Shown in pieces: positions 1 through 8,588 of a stretch of DNA of 64,000 bases (its first letter is position 1; each line of letters opens with the position of its first letter). The translations under genes and the position numbers were made by a program. The stretch comes from JAPHTQ01 sp050299175. GTDB lineage: Bacteria > Pseudomonadota > Gammaproteobacteria > Thiohalomonadales > Thiohalomonadaceae. The notes below the pieces were generated by a model. That model searched no databases, had not been told where the DNA came from, and saw nothing but the letters and a program-made list of their open reading frames with translations. The stretch covers positions 1 to 64,000 of the forward strand of contig JBNKVM010000067.1 in assembly GCA_050299175.1 (NCBI GenBank), read 5' to 3'.

Positions 1-19
1 TCGCGCAGCGACACCTCTA

Positions 20-41
20 CATTCCGGCGAATGCCGGAATG
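20..41. repeat. Short perfect hairpin repeat upstream of argE
   Basis: Two 9-base arms (20-28 and 33-41) are perfect reverse complements around a GAAT loop. The shape resembles short intergenic palindromic repeats common in proteobacteria. There is no T-run after it, so it is not called a terminator. Only this copy was noticed in the window. Confidence 0.5.
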
Positions 42-91
42 AACCTGATCACCTATTGCACCAACCTACCCTCACCCCTCAAAATCCCCCC

Positions 92-1243
92 ATGAAACCG
101 ACTACACCTACAGTTATGGAAATGCTCGCTGCCCTCATCGCCGCGCCGTCGATGAGTAGCGTCAGCCCCGAATTCGACACCACCAATCGCCCCGTGATCG
201 ATCTGCTCGCCACTTGGCTGGATGGCCTCGGCTTTGAAGTCGAAGTGCTGCCGATACCAAGCCAGCCGCACAAGGCGAATCTGATCGCCACCCTGGGTCA
301 GGGTCCGGGCGGACTGGTGCTGGCCGGGCACACCGATACAGTGCCCTACGATGAGGGTCGCTGGAACCACGACCCATTCAAACTCTGCGAAGAGCACAAC
401 AAGCTTTACGGTCTCGGCACTTCAGACATGAAGGGCTTCTTTGCCCTGGCGATTGAGGCGGCAAAGCATTTCGATGTGGGACAACTGCAACAGCCGCTGA
501 TCATCCTCGCCACCGCCGATGAGGAGAGTTCCATGGACGGTGCCGCCGCGCTGGTGGATCTGGGCAAACCCAAGGCGCGTTACGCGGTGATCGGTGAGCC
601 GACCGGTATGCGTCCGGTGAATGCCCACAAGGGCATTATGATGGAGGCGGTGCGGTTGACTGGTCGCTCGGGACATTCCAGCGATCCGTCACTGGGGGTA
701 AATGCGCTGGAGGGAATGCATCAGGTCATCGGTGATCTGCTGAGCTGGCGCAGCGAGCTGCAACAGAAGTACCGCGATCCCAATTTCAAGGTACCAGTGC
801 CGACGCTCAATCTCGGCCACATCCACGGCGGTGATAACCCTAACCGTATCTGCGGTTACTGTGAGTTGCACCTGGACCTGCGCCCGTTACCCGGGATGGA
901 GCTGGATGAACTCCGTTCCACTCTCAACAACCGGCTCGACAACCTGCTCGGCGAAAGCGAACTGAAGTGGGAAGTCGCACCGCTGTTCCACGGCACTCCG
1001 ACGATGCATACGCCGCGCAGTTCGGCCATCGTCGAAAGCGCGGAAAAATTGACCGGCCACGATAGCGAGGCGGTCGCCTTCTGCACCGAAGGGCCATACC
1101 TGAACCAGATGGGCATGGAGACGATCATCCTCGGTCCCGGCGACATCGATCAGGCGCATCAACCGGACGAATATATCTCTACCGATCGACTGCAGCCGAC
1201 CATCGATCTGCTGCGAAAGTTAATCGAACGCTTTTGCCTCTGA
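92..1243 (+). CDS. argE: Acetylornithine deacetylase
   Basis: Hydrolyses N-acetylornithine to ornithine and acetate in arginine synthesis; a cytoplasmic M20-family metalloenzyme. Visible signatures are AGHTDTVP (metal His and Asp), GTSDMKGFF (bridging Asp), ADEES (catalytic and metal Glu pair), GEPT, the dimer motif GHSSDP, and a late AHQPDEY His. The ATG at 92 gives 383 residues, the usual length in E. coli; the same frame also opens at a TTG at 56. Neither start has a convincing ribosome binding site. argA follows 124 bases downstream on the same strand, which fits a shared arginine function. argJ, which removes the same acetyl group by transfer, is also present at 51-52 kb. Confidence 0.95.
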   Translation: MKPTTPTVMEMLAALIAAPSMSSVSPEFDTTNRPVIDLLATWLDGLGFEVEVLPIPSQPHKANLIATLGQGPGGLVLAGHTDTVPYDEGRWNHDPFKLCEEHNKLYGLGTSDMKGFFALAIEAAKHFDVGQLQQPLIILATADEESSMDGAAALVDLGKPKARYAVIGEPTGMRPVNAHKGIMMEAVRLTGRSGHSSDPSLGVNALEGMHQVIGDLLSWRSELQQKYRDPNFKVPVPTLNLGHIHGGDNPNRICGYCELHLDLRPLPGMELDELRSTLNNRLDNLLGESELKWEVAPLFHGTPTMHTPRSSAIVESAEKLTGHDSEAVAFCTEGPYLNQMGMETIILGPGDIDQAHQPDEYISTDRLQPTIDLLRKLIERFCL

Positions 1244-1309
1244 GAGATAAGAGCCAAAGGCAAGAACATTCTTTTGACCTTTAACCTGTGACCTTATACC
1301 TTGTATCCT

Positions 1310-1334
1310 GATCCGGTTAGATATTGACCGGATC
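1310..1334. promoter_or_regulatory. Inverted repeat in the argA leader
   Basis: GATCCGGT (1310-1317) and ACCGGATC (1327-1334) form a perfect 8-base inverted repeat with a 9-base spacer, 33 bases before the argA ATG. No T-run follows, so an operator or leader hairpin is more likely than a terminator. It does not look like an ArgR box. Which protein binds, if any, is unknown. Confidence 0.35.
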
Positions 1335-1367
1335 TCGTTATAAAACGACAACTTGCAGATTGACGAC

Positions 1368-2690
1368 ATGGACCCGAATCTCGATCAACAAACCTTTGTG
1401 CGCTGGTTCCGTGGCTCGGCACCTTACATCAACGCCTTTCGTGGCCGCACCTTTGTGGTCGCCTTCGGCGGTGAGGTGATCGCTGAGGCGCAATTCGCCG
1501 GCCTGGTACACGATATCGCCCTGCTCAACAGCCTCGGTGTACGACTGGTGCTGGTGCATGGCGCTCGCCCACAGATCGAAGAACGTCTTAACGAACGCAA
1601 GGTGGAGATGCAGTACGTCAACGGCCTGCGCGTCACCGACGCGGCCGCGCTCGCCTGCGTGAAGGAAGCGGCAGGTTCGGTGCGGGTCGAGATCGAAGCA
1701 CTGCTCTCCATGGGTCTGGCCAACTCACCGATGGCCGGTGCCGATATTCGCGTCGCCTCTGGCAACTACGTTACCGCGCAACCGCTCGGTGTGCGCGACG
1801 GCACCGATTACCAGCACACCGGCGAAGTTCGGCGCATCGATACCGAGGCGATCCATCGTCAACTGGCGGACGGTTCGCTGGTGTTGCTCTCACCCATCGG
1901 CTATTCGCCCACCGGCGAGGTGTTTAACCTCAGTGCCGAAGATGTCGCCACCGCGGCGGCGGTACAGCTGAAAGCAGACAAATTGATCCATCTGATCGAC
2001 GGCCCCGGCCTGCCCGGCGGCGACGGTAATCTGTTACGTCAGCTTGGTCTGAAAGATGCGGAGCAGGCCATCGCCGCTAACAAACAACTGCCCGAACGAC
2101 TGACAAAGACGGTAAAAGGCGCCGTCGATGCCTGCCGTAACGGCGTACGTCGGGTTCATCTGATCGATCGCCATATGGACGGCTCTCTGCTGCTTGAGCT
2201 GTTCACCCGCGACGGTATCGGCACCCTGATCAGCAGCGATACCTTCGAGGATATTCGCCAGGCAACCATCGATGATGTCGGTGGCGTGCTGGAACTGATC
2301 GAGCCGATGGAAACAGACGGCATCCTGGTACGGCGCGAGCGGGAAAAACTGGAGATGGAGATCGATCACTTCACCGTCGTTGAGCGCGACGGTACGGTTA
2401 TCGCCTGCAGTGCGCTCTATCCGTTTGTCGATGACGGCTGCGGCGAACTGGCCTGTCTTGCCGTGCACCCTGACTACCGTAAACAGGGACGCGGAGACGA
2501 CCTGCTGGAATACCTGGAAGGCAAGGCCAAAGGCATGGGCATCAAACGCCTGTTTGTGCTGACCACGCGCACCGCGCACTGGTTTCTGGAACGCGGCTTT
2601 AGCGAGGCGAGCATCGACGATTTGCCGATGGCGAAGCAGCAGATGTACAACTATCAGCGCCGTTCCAAGGTGTTCATAAAGTCGCTGTAG
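1368..2690 (+). CDS. argA: Amino-acid N-acetyltransferase (N-acetylglutamate synthase)
   Basis: Makes N-acetylglutamate from glutamate and acetyl-CoA, the first step of arginine synthesis. The N-terminal two thirds is an amino-acid-kinase fold (FVVAFGGE, VLVHGARPQIE), which in this family binds arginine for feedback control. The C-terminal third is a GNAT acetyltransferase with ACLAVHPDYRKQGRGDDLL as the acetyl-CoA loop. Length (440 residues from ATG 1368) matches E. coli ArgA, about 443. A TTG at 1353 would add five residues. The stop codon directly abuts the dam start codon, suggesting co-transcription. Confidence 0.95.
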   Translation: MDPNLDQQTFVRWFRGSAPYINAFRGRTFVVAFGGEVIAEAQFAGLVHDIALLNSLGVRLVLVHGARPQIEERLNERKVEMQYVNGLRVTDAAALACVKEAAGSVRVEIEALLSMGLANSPMAGADIRVASGNYVTAQPLGVRDGTDYQHTGEVRRIDTEAIHRQLADGSLVLLSPIGYSPTGEVFNLSAEDVATAAAVQLKADKLIHLIDGPGLPGGDGNLLRQLGLKDAEQAIAANKQLPERLTKTVKGAVDACRNGVRRVHLIDRHMDGSLLLELFTRDGIGTLISSDTFEDIRQATIDDVGGVLELIEPMETDGILVRREREKLEMEIDHFTVVERDGTVIACSALYPFVDDGCGELACLAVHPDYRKQGRGDDLLEYLEGKAKGMGIKRLFVLTTRTAHWFLERGFSEASIDDLPMAKQQMYNYQRRSKVFIKSL

Positions 2691-3539
2691 ATGAGTAAGC
2701 GAAAGCACGCCATACGGGCGGACGGCAGCGTCCGCCCTTTTCTCAAATGGGCTGGCAACAAGCTGCGGATTATCGACAAGGTGAAACAGCAGCTACCCGC
2801 GGGAAAACGACTGGTAGAACCGTTTGCCGGTTCCGCGGCGGTTTTTCTCAATACCGATTTTGATCACTACCTGCTTTGTGACAGCAATCGCGATCTGATT
2901 CATCTCTACACCCTGCTACAGAGAAAGGGCGAAAAATTCATCGCCCAGGCAGAAGAATTGTTTACGGCCAAAAACAATCACGCCGATCGCTATTACGCCC
3001 TGCGCGATGAGTTCAATGCCTGCACAAACAAGGAACGTCGCGCCGCACTGTTCATCTATCTCAATCGCCACGGCTACAACGGCCTCTGCCGTTACAATGC
3101 CAGCGGTGGCTTCAACGTCCCCTTCGGCCGCTACAAACGTCCCTACTTTCCTGCCGACGAGATGCGGGTTTTCCACGAAAAGGCGAAACAGGCAGAGTTT
3201 CGTCACCAGGATTTTACTACCACTTTTGGCGAAGTCGGTAAGGGCGATGTGGTCTATTGCGACCCGCCCTACCTGCCGCTCAGCAGCTCCTCCAACTTCA
3301 CCAGCTACAGCGCTGGCGGCTTCAGTATGGCGCAGCAGGAAGAACTGGCGAAACAGGCGGAAAAGACTGCAAAAAAAGGGATCCCGGTGCTGATCTCCAA
3401 TCACAATACCGAAGCAGCACAGGCGATCTATCACGGCGCAAAATTGCACGATTTCTTTGTCCAACGCTATATCAGTTGCAACGGCAAGGCACGCAATATG
3501 GCGGGAGAACTGCTAGCCCTGTTTACCCGTAACAAATAG
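2691..3539 (+). CDS. dam: DNA adenine methylase, Dam family
   Basis: Transfers a methyl group from S-adenosylmethionine to adenine N6, expected at GATC. It has the N-terminal FLKWAGNK motif with VEPFAGSAAVF (SAM-binding), the catalytic DPPY in YCDPPYLPL, and the Dam-type central segment NRHGYNGLCRYNASGGFNVP. At 282 residues it matches E. coli Dam (278). The start follows the argA stop with no gap and no clear ribosome binding site, so translational coupling is likely. No restriction partner is adjacent, so a housekeeping role in mismatch repair and replication timing is the best inference. GATC specificity is from family similarity. Confidence 0.95.
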   Translation: MSKRKHAIRADGSVRPFLKWAGNKLRIIDKVKQQLPAGKRLVEPFAGSAAVFLNTDFDHYLLCDSNRDLIHLYTLLQRKGEKFIAQAEELFTAKNNHADRYYALRDEFNACTNKERRAALFIYLNRHGYNGLCRYNASGGFNVPFGRYKRPYFPADEMRVFHEKAKQAEFRHQDFTTTFGEVGKGDVVYCDPPYLPLSSSSNFTSYSAGGFSMAQQEELAKQAEKTAKKGIPVLISNHNTEAAQAIYHGAKLHDFFVQRYISCNGKARNMAGELLALFTRNK

Positions 3540-3595
3540 TTACCTGCGCGGCGTAATGGACTACACTGTTCGCAACAAGAAGCGAACGACTTCCT

Positions 3596-4825
3596 ATGCA
3601 AGAGATCTACATCGCCCGCCAGCCGATCTACGACCGCCAACTTGATCTGGTTGCCTATGAACTTCTCTACCGAGACGTGGAATTCCAGCGTTTCGGTCGC
3701 TCCGTCGCCAATCCCCATACTTCGACCGAACTGCTGATCAACACCTTCATGGAGTTCGGCCTGGAGAATATCGTCGGCAGTAACCCGGCATTTATCCGCA
3801 TGACCCGTGATTACCTGCGTGACGAACATCGCATTCCCATGACCACGGAGCAGATCGTGCTCGAGGTCAGTGTGAGGGAGCCGCCCGATGAAACACTCTG
3901 CGCCGGTCTCAAACGCGTCGCCGACGCCGGCTACGATATCGCGCTGGATGACTTTATCTATCGTCCTGCACTGTTACCGCTGTTACAGTCGGCAAACATC
4001 ATTAAGCTCGACCTGCGAACACTGGGACGGGAACAGCTGGCCGAGCAGGTCAAACTGTGTCGGCAGCACAATGTCACCCTGATGGCAAAGAAGGTCGAGA
4101 CCCATGAGGAACTGGAGTATTGCAAGGAACTGGGTATCGACTGGTTCCAGGGCTTTTTCTTCTGCAAGCCGCAAATGGTCAGCGGCACCAGCCATCCTGC
4201 CAATCGCGCCGTGCTATTGGGAATTCTCAGCAAGCTGCAGGATGAGAACACCAGTATGGAGCAGCTGGAAAAGGTCATCATTCAGGATGTCACCCTGGCC
4301 TACAAATTATTGCGTTACCTGAATTCCGCTACCTACGCGTTTCGCCGCGAGGTCAATTCGGTGCGTGAAGCATTGATGTTGATCGGCACCGAGCAGGTAC
4401 GCCGCTGGGCCAGTCTGTTGCTGATCTCCAGCTACCAGAGTGACAAGCCTCAGGAACTGATCGTCACGGCAATGGTGCGGGCAAGGATGTGTGAACTGTT
4501 GGCCGAACGCAGTCACAATCGCATCGACCCACCACAGGCCTTTACCGTCGGCCTCTTCTCCACCCTGGATGCGTTGATGGATATGTCGATGGATGAATTA
4601 CTCGATACCCTCTCTTTCAGCGCCACGATCAAACTGGCACTGACTGGCTGTGAAGGCGAGCTTGGCCACCTGCTGGAGCAGATTCTGCATTATGAAAAAG
4701 GGGAGTGGTCGGAACTGTCGATCAACGGTTTCGGCTCGACCGATTACGCGATGGCCTACCTTGGCGCGGTGCAGTGGGTTAATGCGAGTTTTATCGGACT
4801 AATCCGAGAAGCACAAGCCAGCTGA
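3596..4825 (+). CDS. EAL-like/HDOD signalling protein
   Basis: A two-domain signalling protein of the EAL-HDOD (YuxH/CdgJ-like) type. Residues 1-200 resemble a cyclic-di-GMP phosphodiesterase domain but are degenerate: the EAL triad reads ELL (AYELLYR), and the usual DDFGTG loop reads DDFIYR. A Lys in IIKLDLR and the QGFFFCKP end are kept. Residues 205-400 form an HDOD domain (LAYKLLRYLNSA, ALMLIG). Such proteins usually act as binding or regulatory proteins rather than active phosphodiesterases. It lies 56 bases after dam, possibly with its own promoter. Loss of activity is inferred from the altered loop. Confidence 0.85.
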   Translation: MQEIYIARQPIYDRQLDLVAYELLYRDVEFQRFGRSVANPHTSTELLINTFMEFGLENIVGSNPAFIRMTRDYLRDEHRIPMTTEQIVLEVSVREPPDETLCAGLKRVADAGYDIALDDFIYRPALLPLLQSANIIKLDLRTLGREQLAEQVKLCRQHNVTLMAKKVETHEELEYCKELGIDWFQGFFFCKPQMVSGTSHPANRAVLLGILSKLQDENTSMEQLEKVIIQDVTLAYKLLRYLNSATYAFRREVNSVREALMLIGTEQVRRWASLLLISSYQSDKPQELIVTAMVRARMCELLAERSHNRIDPPQAFTVGLFSTLDALMDMSMDELLDTLSFSATIKLALTGCEGELGHLLEQILHYEKGEWSELSINGFGSTDYAMAYLGAVQWVNASFIGLIREAQAS

Positions 4826-4889
4826 CTAAGTAGCTGCGCTCCGTGCGGCTCACATCCCCCGCTCGCATTTATTCTAAAAAAAACTAGAA

Positions 4890-4947
4890 GTGGCCTCAAA
4901 ATCAGCGAAATAGAGATAGCGCTATTTACCCGCCCGAATGAGGCCAC
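4890..4947. other. Nested inverted repeats between convergent genes
   Basis: GTGGCCTCA (4890-4898) pairs perfectly with TGAGGCCAC (4939-4947), and inside it AAATAG can pair with CTATTT. The structure spans the ptsP stop codon in the convergent junction with the EAL/HDOD gene. It may act as a bidirectional terminator, but there is no T-run and the outer loop is long. Confidence 0.25.
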
Positions 4948-7186
4948 CCAACCCTTCCTTCTCCAGCGCCCGTCCGACGTAACGTCGAATATCCTTGGCC
5001 GCCTCCATCTCCAGTGCTTTATTCAACAGACTTTTCGCCCGGCGTTTACTGAAGCTACGAATGACCCATTTAATTCGCTGCAGACTGGAAGCACTCATAC
5101 TTAGACTGTTAACCCCCATACCCAGCAGCAGCAGCGCAGCGATCGGATCGCCCGCCATTTCGCCACAAACGCTGACCGGCAGACGATGCGCTTTGGCTTC
5201 GCTGGTCGCCATATTCAGCGCATGTACCACCGCAGGATGCAGCGAGTCATAGAGTTCAGCCACCCGTGAGTTGTTGCGGTCGACTGCCAGCAGATATTGG
5301 GTCAGGTCGTTACTACCAACCGAAATAAAATCGACCCGTCGCGAAAGCGCGCTGATTTGATAGATCAGTGAAGGTACTTCCACCATCACGCCGATCTCCG
5401 GCAACTTGAGGACATGTCCCTCTTCCAGCAACTCCTGATGGGCACGGTGGATCAGGGCGAGCGACTCGTCCACTTCCGAGAGCGTGCTGATCATCGGCAG
5501 CAACATTTTCAGATTATCCAGCTCCGCATTGGCCATCAGCATGGCGCGGATCTGTACCAGGAAAATCTCGGGGTGGTCGAGAGTAATACGGATGCCGCGC
5601 CAACCGAGGAAAGGGTTGTCTTCGTTGATCGGGAAATAGGGCAAGGCCTTGTCACCACCGACATCCAGGGTACGCATGGTCACCGGACGCGGATAGAACG
5701 ACTCCAGCACCTGACGATAGACCTGGCGCTGCTCTTCCTCGCCAGGAAAACGATCCCGCGCCATAAAAGGAAACTCGGTACGATAGAGGCCGACCCCTTC
5801 CGCGCCACTCTCGATAGAAGGACGAATATCGGAGAGCAGACCCGTGTTGGCATATAGCGGAATTTGTACACCATCGGTGGTGACCGATTCCAGATCACGC
5901 AGCTCTTTCAGGTCTTCCCTGAGCTCCTGCTCTTCCTGTTGCAGGCGGCGATACTCTTTCTTGATTTCGTTACTGGCGTTAACAAAGACCCGTCCGGAAT
6001 AACCGTCGGCGATAAGATCCATACCGTCGACCCAGGCCACGCGCATATCGTCCACACCGAGCACCGCAGGGATACCCAAAGCACGCGCAAGGATTGCCGT
6101 GTGCGAAGTGCTGGAACCGCGCACCGAAACCACTCCGGCGAGACTTTTCGGCGGTACCTCGGCCAGCATCGAAGCGGAGATCTCCTCGCCAATCAGCACA
6201 GTATTTTTCGGATAACGGGTACCGCGAGTCGGTTTCTGTTGTAGCTGGGTGAGGATGCGACGCCCCAAATCGCGAATGTCTTCCGCGCGTTCGCGCAGAT
6301 AGGGATCATCCATCTCATCGAAGGCGTTGATATGTTCACGGAAGGTTTCGCGCAACGCGCCCGGCGCCCAGTTGCCCTTACGAATACCTTCTTGCACGCC
6401 ATCGATCAGACTGTCACTGTCGAGCATCATCAGGTAAGCATCGAACAGCACACTATCCGCGGCGGGCAACACGGCGCTCATGTTCTCTACCATTTCGTGG
6501 ATCTCTCCACGCACGGCATTGACCGCTTCGAGGAAACGCTTTTGCTCCGCTTTCACATCATCGACAGGACGGTCGGGAATGCTTTCGATATCCGCATGGG
6601 GCATCACCGCTACCGCCTTGCCGATAGCCACGCCTGGCGCACCCGGCAGGCCGCGCAGGGTATAGCCATTGGGACCGCGCTGTCCCAGCAACTCTTCGAT
6701 ACCGCCACTGGCTTCGGCATGGACGATGGCACCTGCCAGCTGTGCGGCGATGGTCACCAGTACGGTGACGATATCTTCGTCATAGCGATGTTCAGAGTGC
6801 TGCTGCACCACCAGCACGCCCAGGACCTTACGCTGATGAATGATCGGTACACCGAGGAAAGCGTGATAAACCTCTTCACCCGTTTCGGGGAAATAACGGT
6901 AACGGGGATGATCCGGGGCATCGTCGAGATTGATCAGCTCTGCCCGTTGCGCCACCAGACCGACCAGACCCTCTTCGAATTTCAGGCGAACAAAACCGAC
7001 CGACTCCTGCAACAGACCGTCCGTTGCCATCAACACCAACTCACCGGAATCGTTGTCCGACAGATAGACCGAACAGACATCCACCGCCAACGCCGACTTG
7101 ACCCGCTCGACGATAAAAGCCAGCGCCTGCTCCAGATTCCTGGCGGCGTTTACTCCGGTGACAATGCTGCGCAAAACATCAAGCAT
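4922..7186 (-). CDS. ptsP: Phosphoenolpyruvate-protein phosphotransferase PtsP (EI-Ntr)
   Basis: First enzyme of the nitrogen-related phosphotransfer relay: it takes phosphate from phosphoenolpyruvate and passes it to NPr (PtsO), then PtsN. Residues 1-160 are a GAF sensor domain. The phosphohistidine is H362 in GSSTSHTAILAR. The C-terminal PEP-binding barrel includes GLYRTEFPFM and SVCGEMAGD. Length 754 is close to E. coli PtsP (748). It lies 59 bases downstream of rppH on the same strand, the usual gammaproteobacterial pairing. ptsO and ptsN are not in the window. Confidence 0.95.
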   Translation of the reverse strand: MLDVLRSIVTGVNAARNLEQALAFIVERVKSALAVDVCSVYLSDNDSGELVLMATDGLLQESVGFVRLKFEEGLVGLVAQRAELINLDDAPDHPRYRYFPETGEEVYHAFLGVPIIHQRKVLGVLVVQQHSEHRYDEDIVTVLVTIAAQLAGAIVHAEASGGIEELLGQRGPNGYTLRGLPGAPGVAIGKAVAVMPHADIESIPDRPVDDVKAEQKRFLEAVNAVRGEIHEMVENMSAVLPAADSVLFDAYLMMLDSDSLIDGVQEGIRKGNWAPGALRETFREHINAFDEMDDPYLRERAEDIRDLGRRILTQLQQKPTRGTRYPKNTVLIGEEISASMLAEVPPKSLAGVVSVRGSSTSHTAILARALGIPAVLGVDDMRVAWVDGMDLIADGYSGRVFVNASNEIKKEYRRLQQEEQELREDLKELRDLESVTTDGVQIPLYANTGLLSDIRPSIESGAEGVGLYRTEFPFMARDRFPGEEEQRQVYRQVLESFYPRPVTMRTLDVGGDKALPYFPINEDNPFLGWRGIRITLDHPEIFLVQIRAMLMANAELDNLKMLLPMISTLSEVDESLALIHRAHQELLEEGHVLKLPEIGVMVEVPSLIYQISALSRRVDFISVGSNDLTQYLLAVDRNNSRVAELYDSLHPAVVHALNMATSEAKAHRLPVSVCGEMAGDPIAALLLLGMGVNSLSMSASSLQRIKWVIRSFSKRRAKSLLNKALEMEAAKDIRRYVGRALEKEGLGGLIRAGK

Positions 7187-7245
7187 GCAGTTTCCCTTGC
7201 TGCGCGATGCAGCGGAACGATCTCAAAACAAAAACCTTGTGGGGA

Positions 7246-7782
7246 TCAGATGTGGCGCTGACGCGAAGCCCCATCCGCCGCACCGTTTCCATGATGGCCA
7301 CGGTTGCGCTCGGGGAACAACGTCTCTTCCAGTTCCGATAATGCCTTTTTATACACCTGGCGCTTGAAGAAGACGATCTCTTTCAACGGCAACCAGTAAT
7401 CGACCCAGCGCCACTCCTCGAATTCGGGTTTGTCGCTAATGTCGAGCCGTACCGCATCGTCATCCACCAACAGGCGTAACACAAACCAGCGCTGCTTCTG
7501 ACCGATACAGAGCGGCTTGCTCCTGAAACGGATAAAACGTTTGGGCAGACGATAACGTAACCAGCCGCGGGTACAGCCAACGATTTCAACCTGTTCAGGG
7601 GTCAGGCCGATCTCCTCGCGCAGTTCCCGATAGAGCGCCTGTTCAGGGGTCTCGTCCTGCTTGATACCGCCCTGGGGAAACTGCCAGGAGTCCTGCCCCA
7701 GGCGGCGAGCCCACAAGACGCGCCCCTCCCGGTTACTCAGGATGATACCGACATTCGCCCGATAGCCTTGTGAATCAATCAC
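7246..7782 (-). CDS. rppH: RNA pyrophosphohydrolase RppH
   Basis: Removes pyrophosphate from the 5' end of RNA and so starts mRNA decay; also hydrolyses dinucleoside polyphosphates. The Nudix box is complete (GGIKQDETPEQALYRELREE, then IG). The N-terminus YRANVGIILSNREGRVLWARR and the QFPQGG core are typical. Length 178 matches E. coli RppH (176). The start codon is GTG, with only a weak purine stretch upstream. It heads the rppH-ptsP unit and is divergent from the HAD/btuCD unit. The Gly/Ala/His-rich tail is not conserved in the family as I know it. Confidence 0.95.
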   Translation of the reverse strand: MIDSQGYRANVGIILSNREGRVLWARRLGQDSWQFPQGGIKQDETPEQALYRELREEIGLTPEQVEIVGCTRGWLRYRLPKRFIRFRSKPLCIGQKQRWFVLRLLVDDDAVRLDISDKPEFEEWRWVDYWLPLKEIVFFKRQVYKKALSELEETLFPERNRGHHGNGAADGASRQRHI

Positions 7783-7930
7783 TTGAACAAGTCCAAATTC
7801 GTCAATAGCAATGATTCTTCCATACTACCCCATGTTTGGGCAAATCGGGCAAAGACCAACCCTGGCGAGCTTTTCGCCGCCCCTCGCGGCCAGTATGATG
7901 GCCCCTTTCCCACTGGTAAGGAGAACGGTT

Positions 7931-8584
7931 TTGGCACTGGCGATTTTCGATCTGGACAACACCCTGCTGGGCGGCGACAGCGACTACCTGTGGGGGCGCT
8001 TCCTGGTCGAACAGGGCATCGTCGACGGCGACAAATACGAGCGTGAGAACCAGCGCTTTTACGACGAGTACAAATCAGGCACCCTGGATATCTTTGAATT
8101 CCTGCGTTTCAGCCTGCGGCCACTGACCGATCACGATATGGAAACCCTGGCCACCTGGCGCCGCCAGTTCTTGTGCGAAAAGATCGAACCGATCATGCTG
8201 CCCAGAGCCCACGAGCTGCTAAAACGGCACCGTGAACAGGGCGACTACCTGTTGATCATCACTGCCACCAACCGTTTCGTCACCGAGCCCATCGGTGAGG
8301 CCTTTGGTGTCGACGACATGCTCGCCACCGATCCGGAGATCCGTGACGGACGCTATACCGGCGAAGTGGCGGGTACCCCCTGCTTCCAGCAGGGCAAGGT
8401 CACCCGCCTCAACCAGTGGCTGGAGCAGACCGGCCGCAATCTGGAGGGCAGCTGGTTCTACAGCGACTCACACAACGACCTGCCGCTGCTGGAACTGGTG
8501 GCCAATCCCGTGGCGGTGGATGCCGACGAGACCCTCAGCGCCCACGCCGAGCAAAAGGGCTGGCAACAGCTCAGCCTTCGATAG
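7931..8584 (+). CDS. HAD-IB family phosphatase (SerB-like)
   Basis: Haloacid-dehalogenase-type phosphatase of about 217 residues. Motif I is FDLDNTLLGGDSD (nucleophile Asp), motif II is the T of ITATN, and motif III/IV is the SDSHNDLPLL acidic loop. The size and DSDYLWGRFLVEQG segment fit the IB subfamily that includes phosphoserine and histidinol-phosphate phosphatases; the substrate is unknown. The frame is open from an ATG at 7811, but AAGGAG at 7918-7923 lies seven bases before a TTG at 7931, which puts motif I at the N-terminus as in relatives. btuC starts four bases after the stop, so it may be carried with the B12 importer. Confidence 0.85.
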   Translation: MALAIFDLDNTLLGGDSDYLWGRFLVEQGIVDGDKYERENQRFYDEYKSGTLDIFEFLRFSLRPLTDHDMETLATWRRQFLCEKIEPIMLPRAHELLKRHREQGDYLLIITATNRFVTEPIGEAFGVDDMLATDPEIRDGRYTGEVAGTPCFQQGKVTRLNQWLEQTGRNLEGSWFYSDSHNDLPLLELVANPVAVDADETLSAHAEQKGWQQLSLR

Positions 8585-8588
8585 ATTG

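Noticed and set aside
1274..1300. TTGACC with TATACC as an argA promoter
   Set aside because: The 15-base spacer is too short and the -10 match is poor.
2034..2708. Minus-strand frame of 224 codons opposite argA
   Set aside because: Antisense to the conserved GNAT domain of argA, no family resemblance.
6332..7261. Plus-strand frame of 309 codons opposite ptsP
   Set aside because: Shadow of the GAF and N-terminal parts of ptsP; no ribosome binding site or domain.
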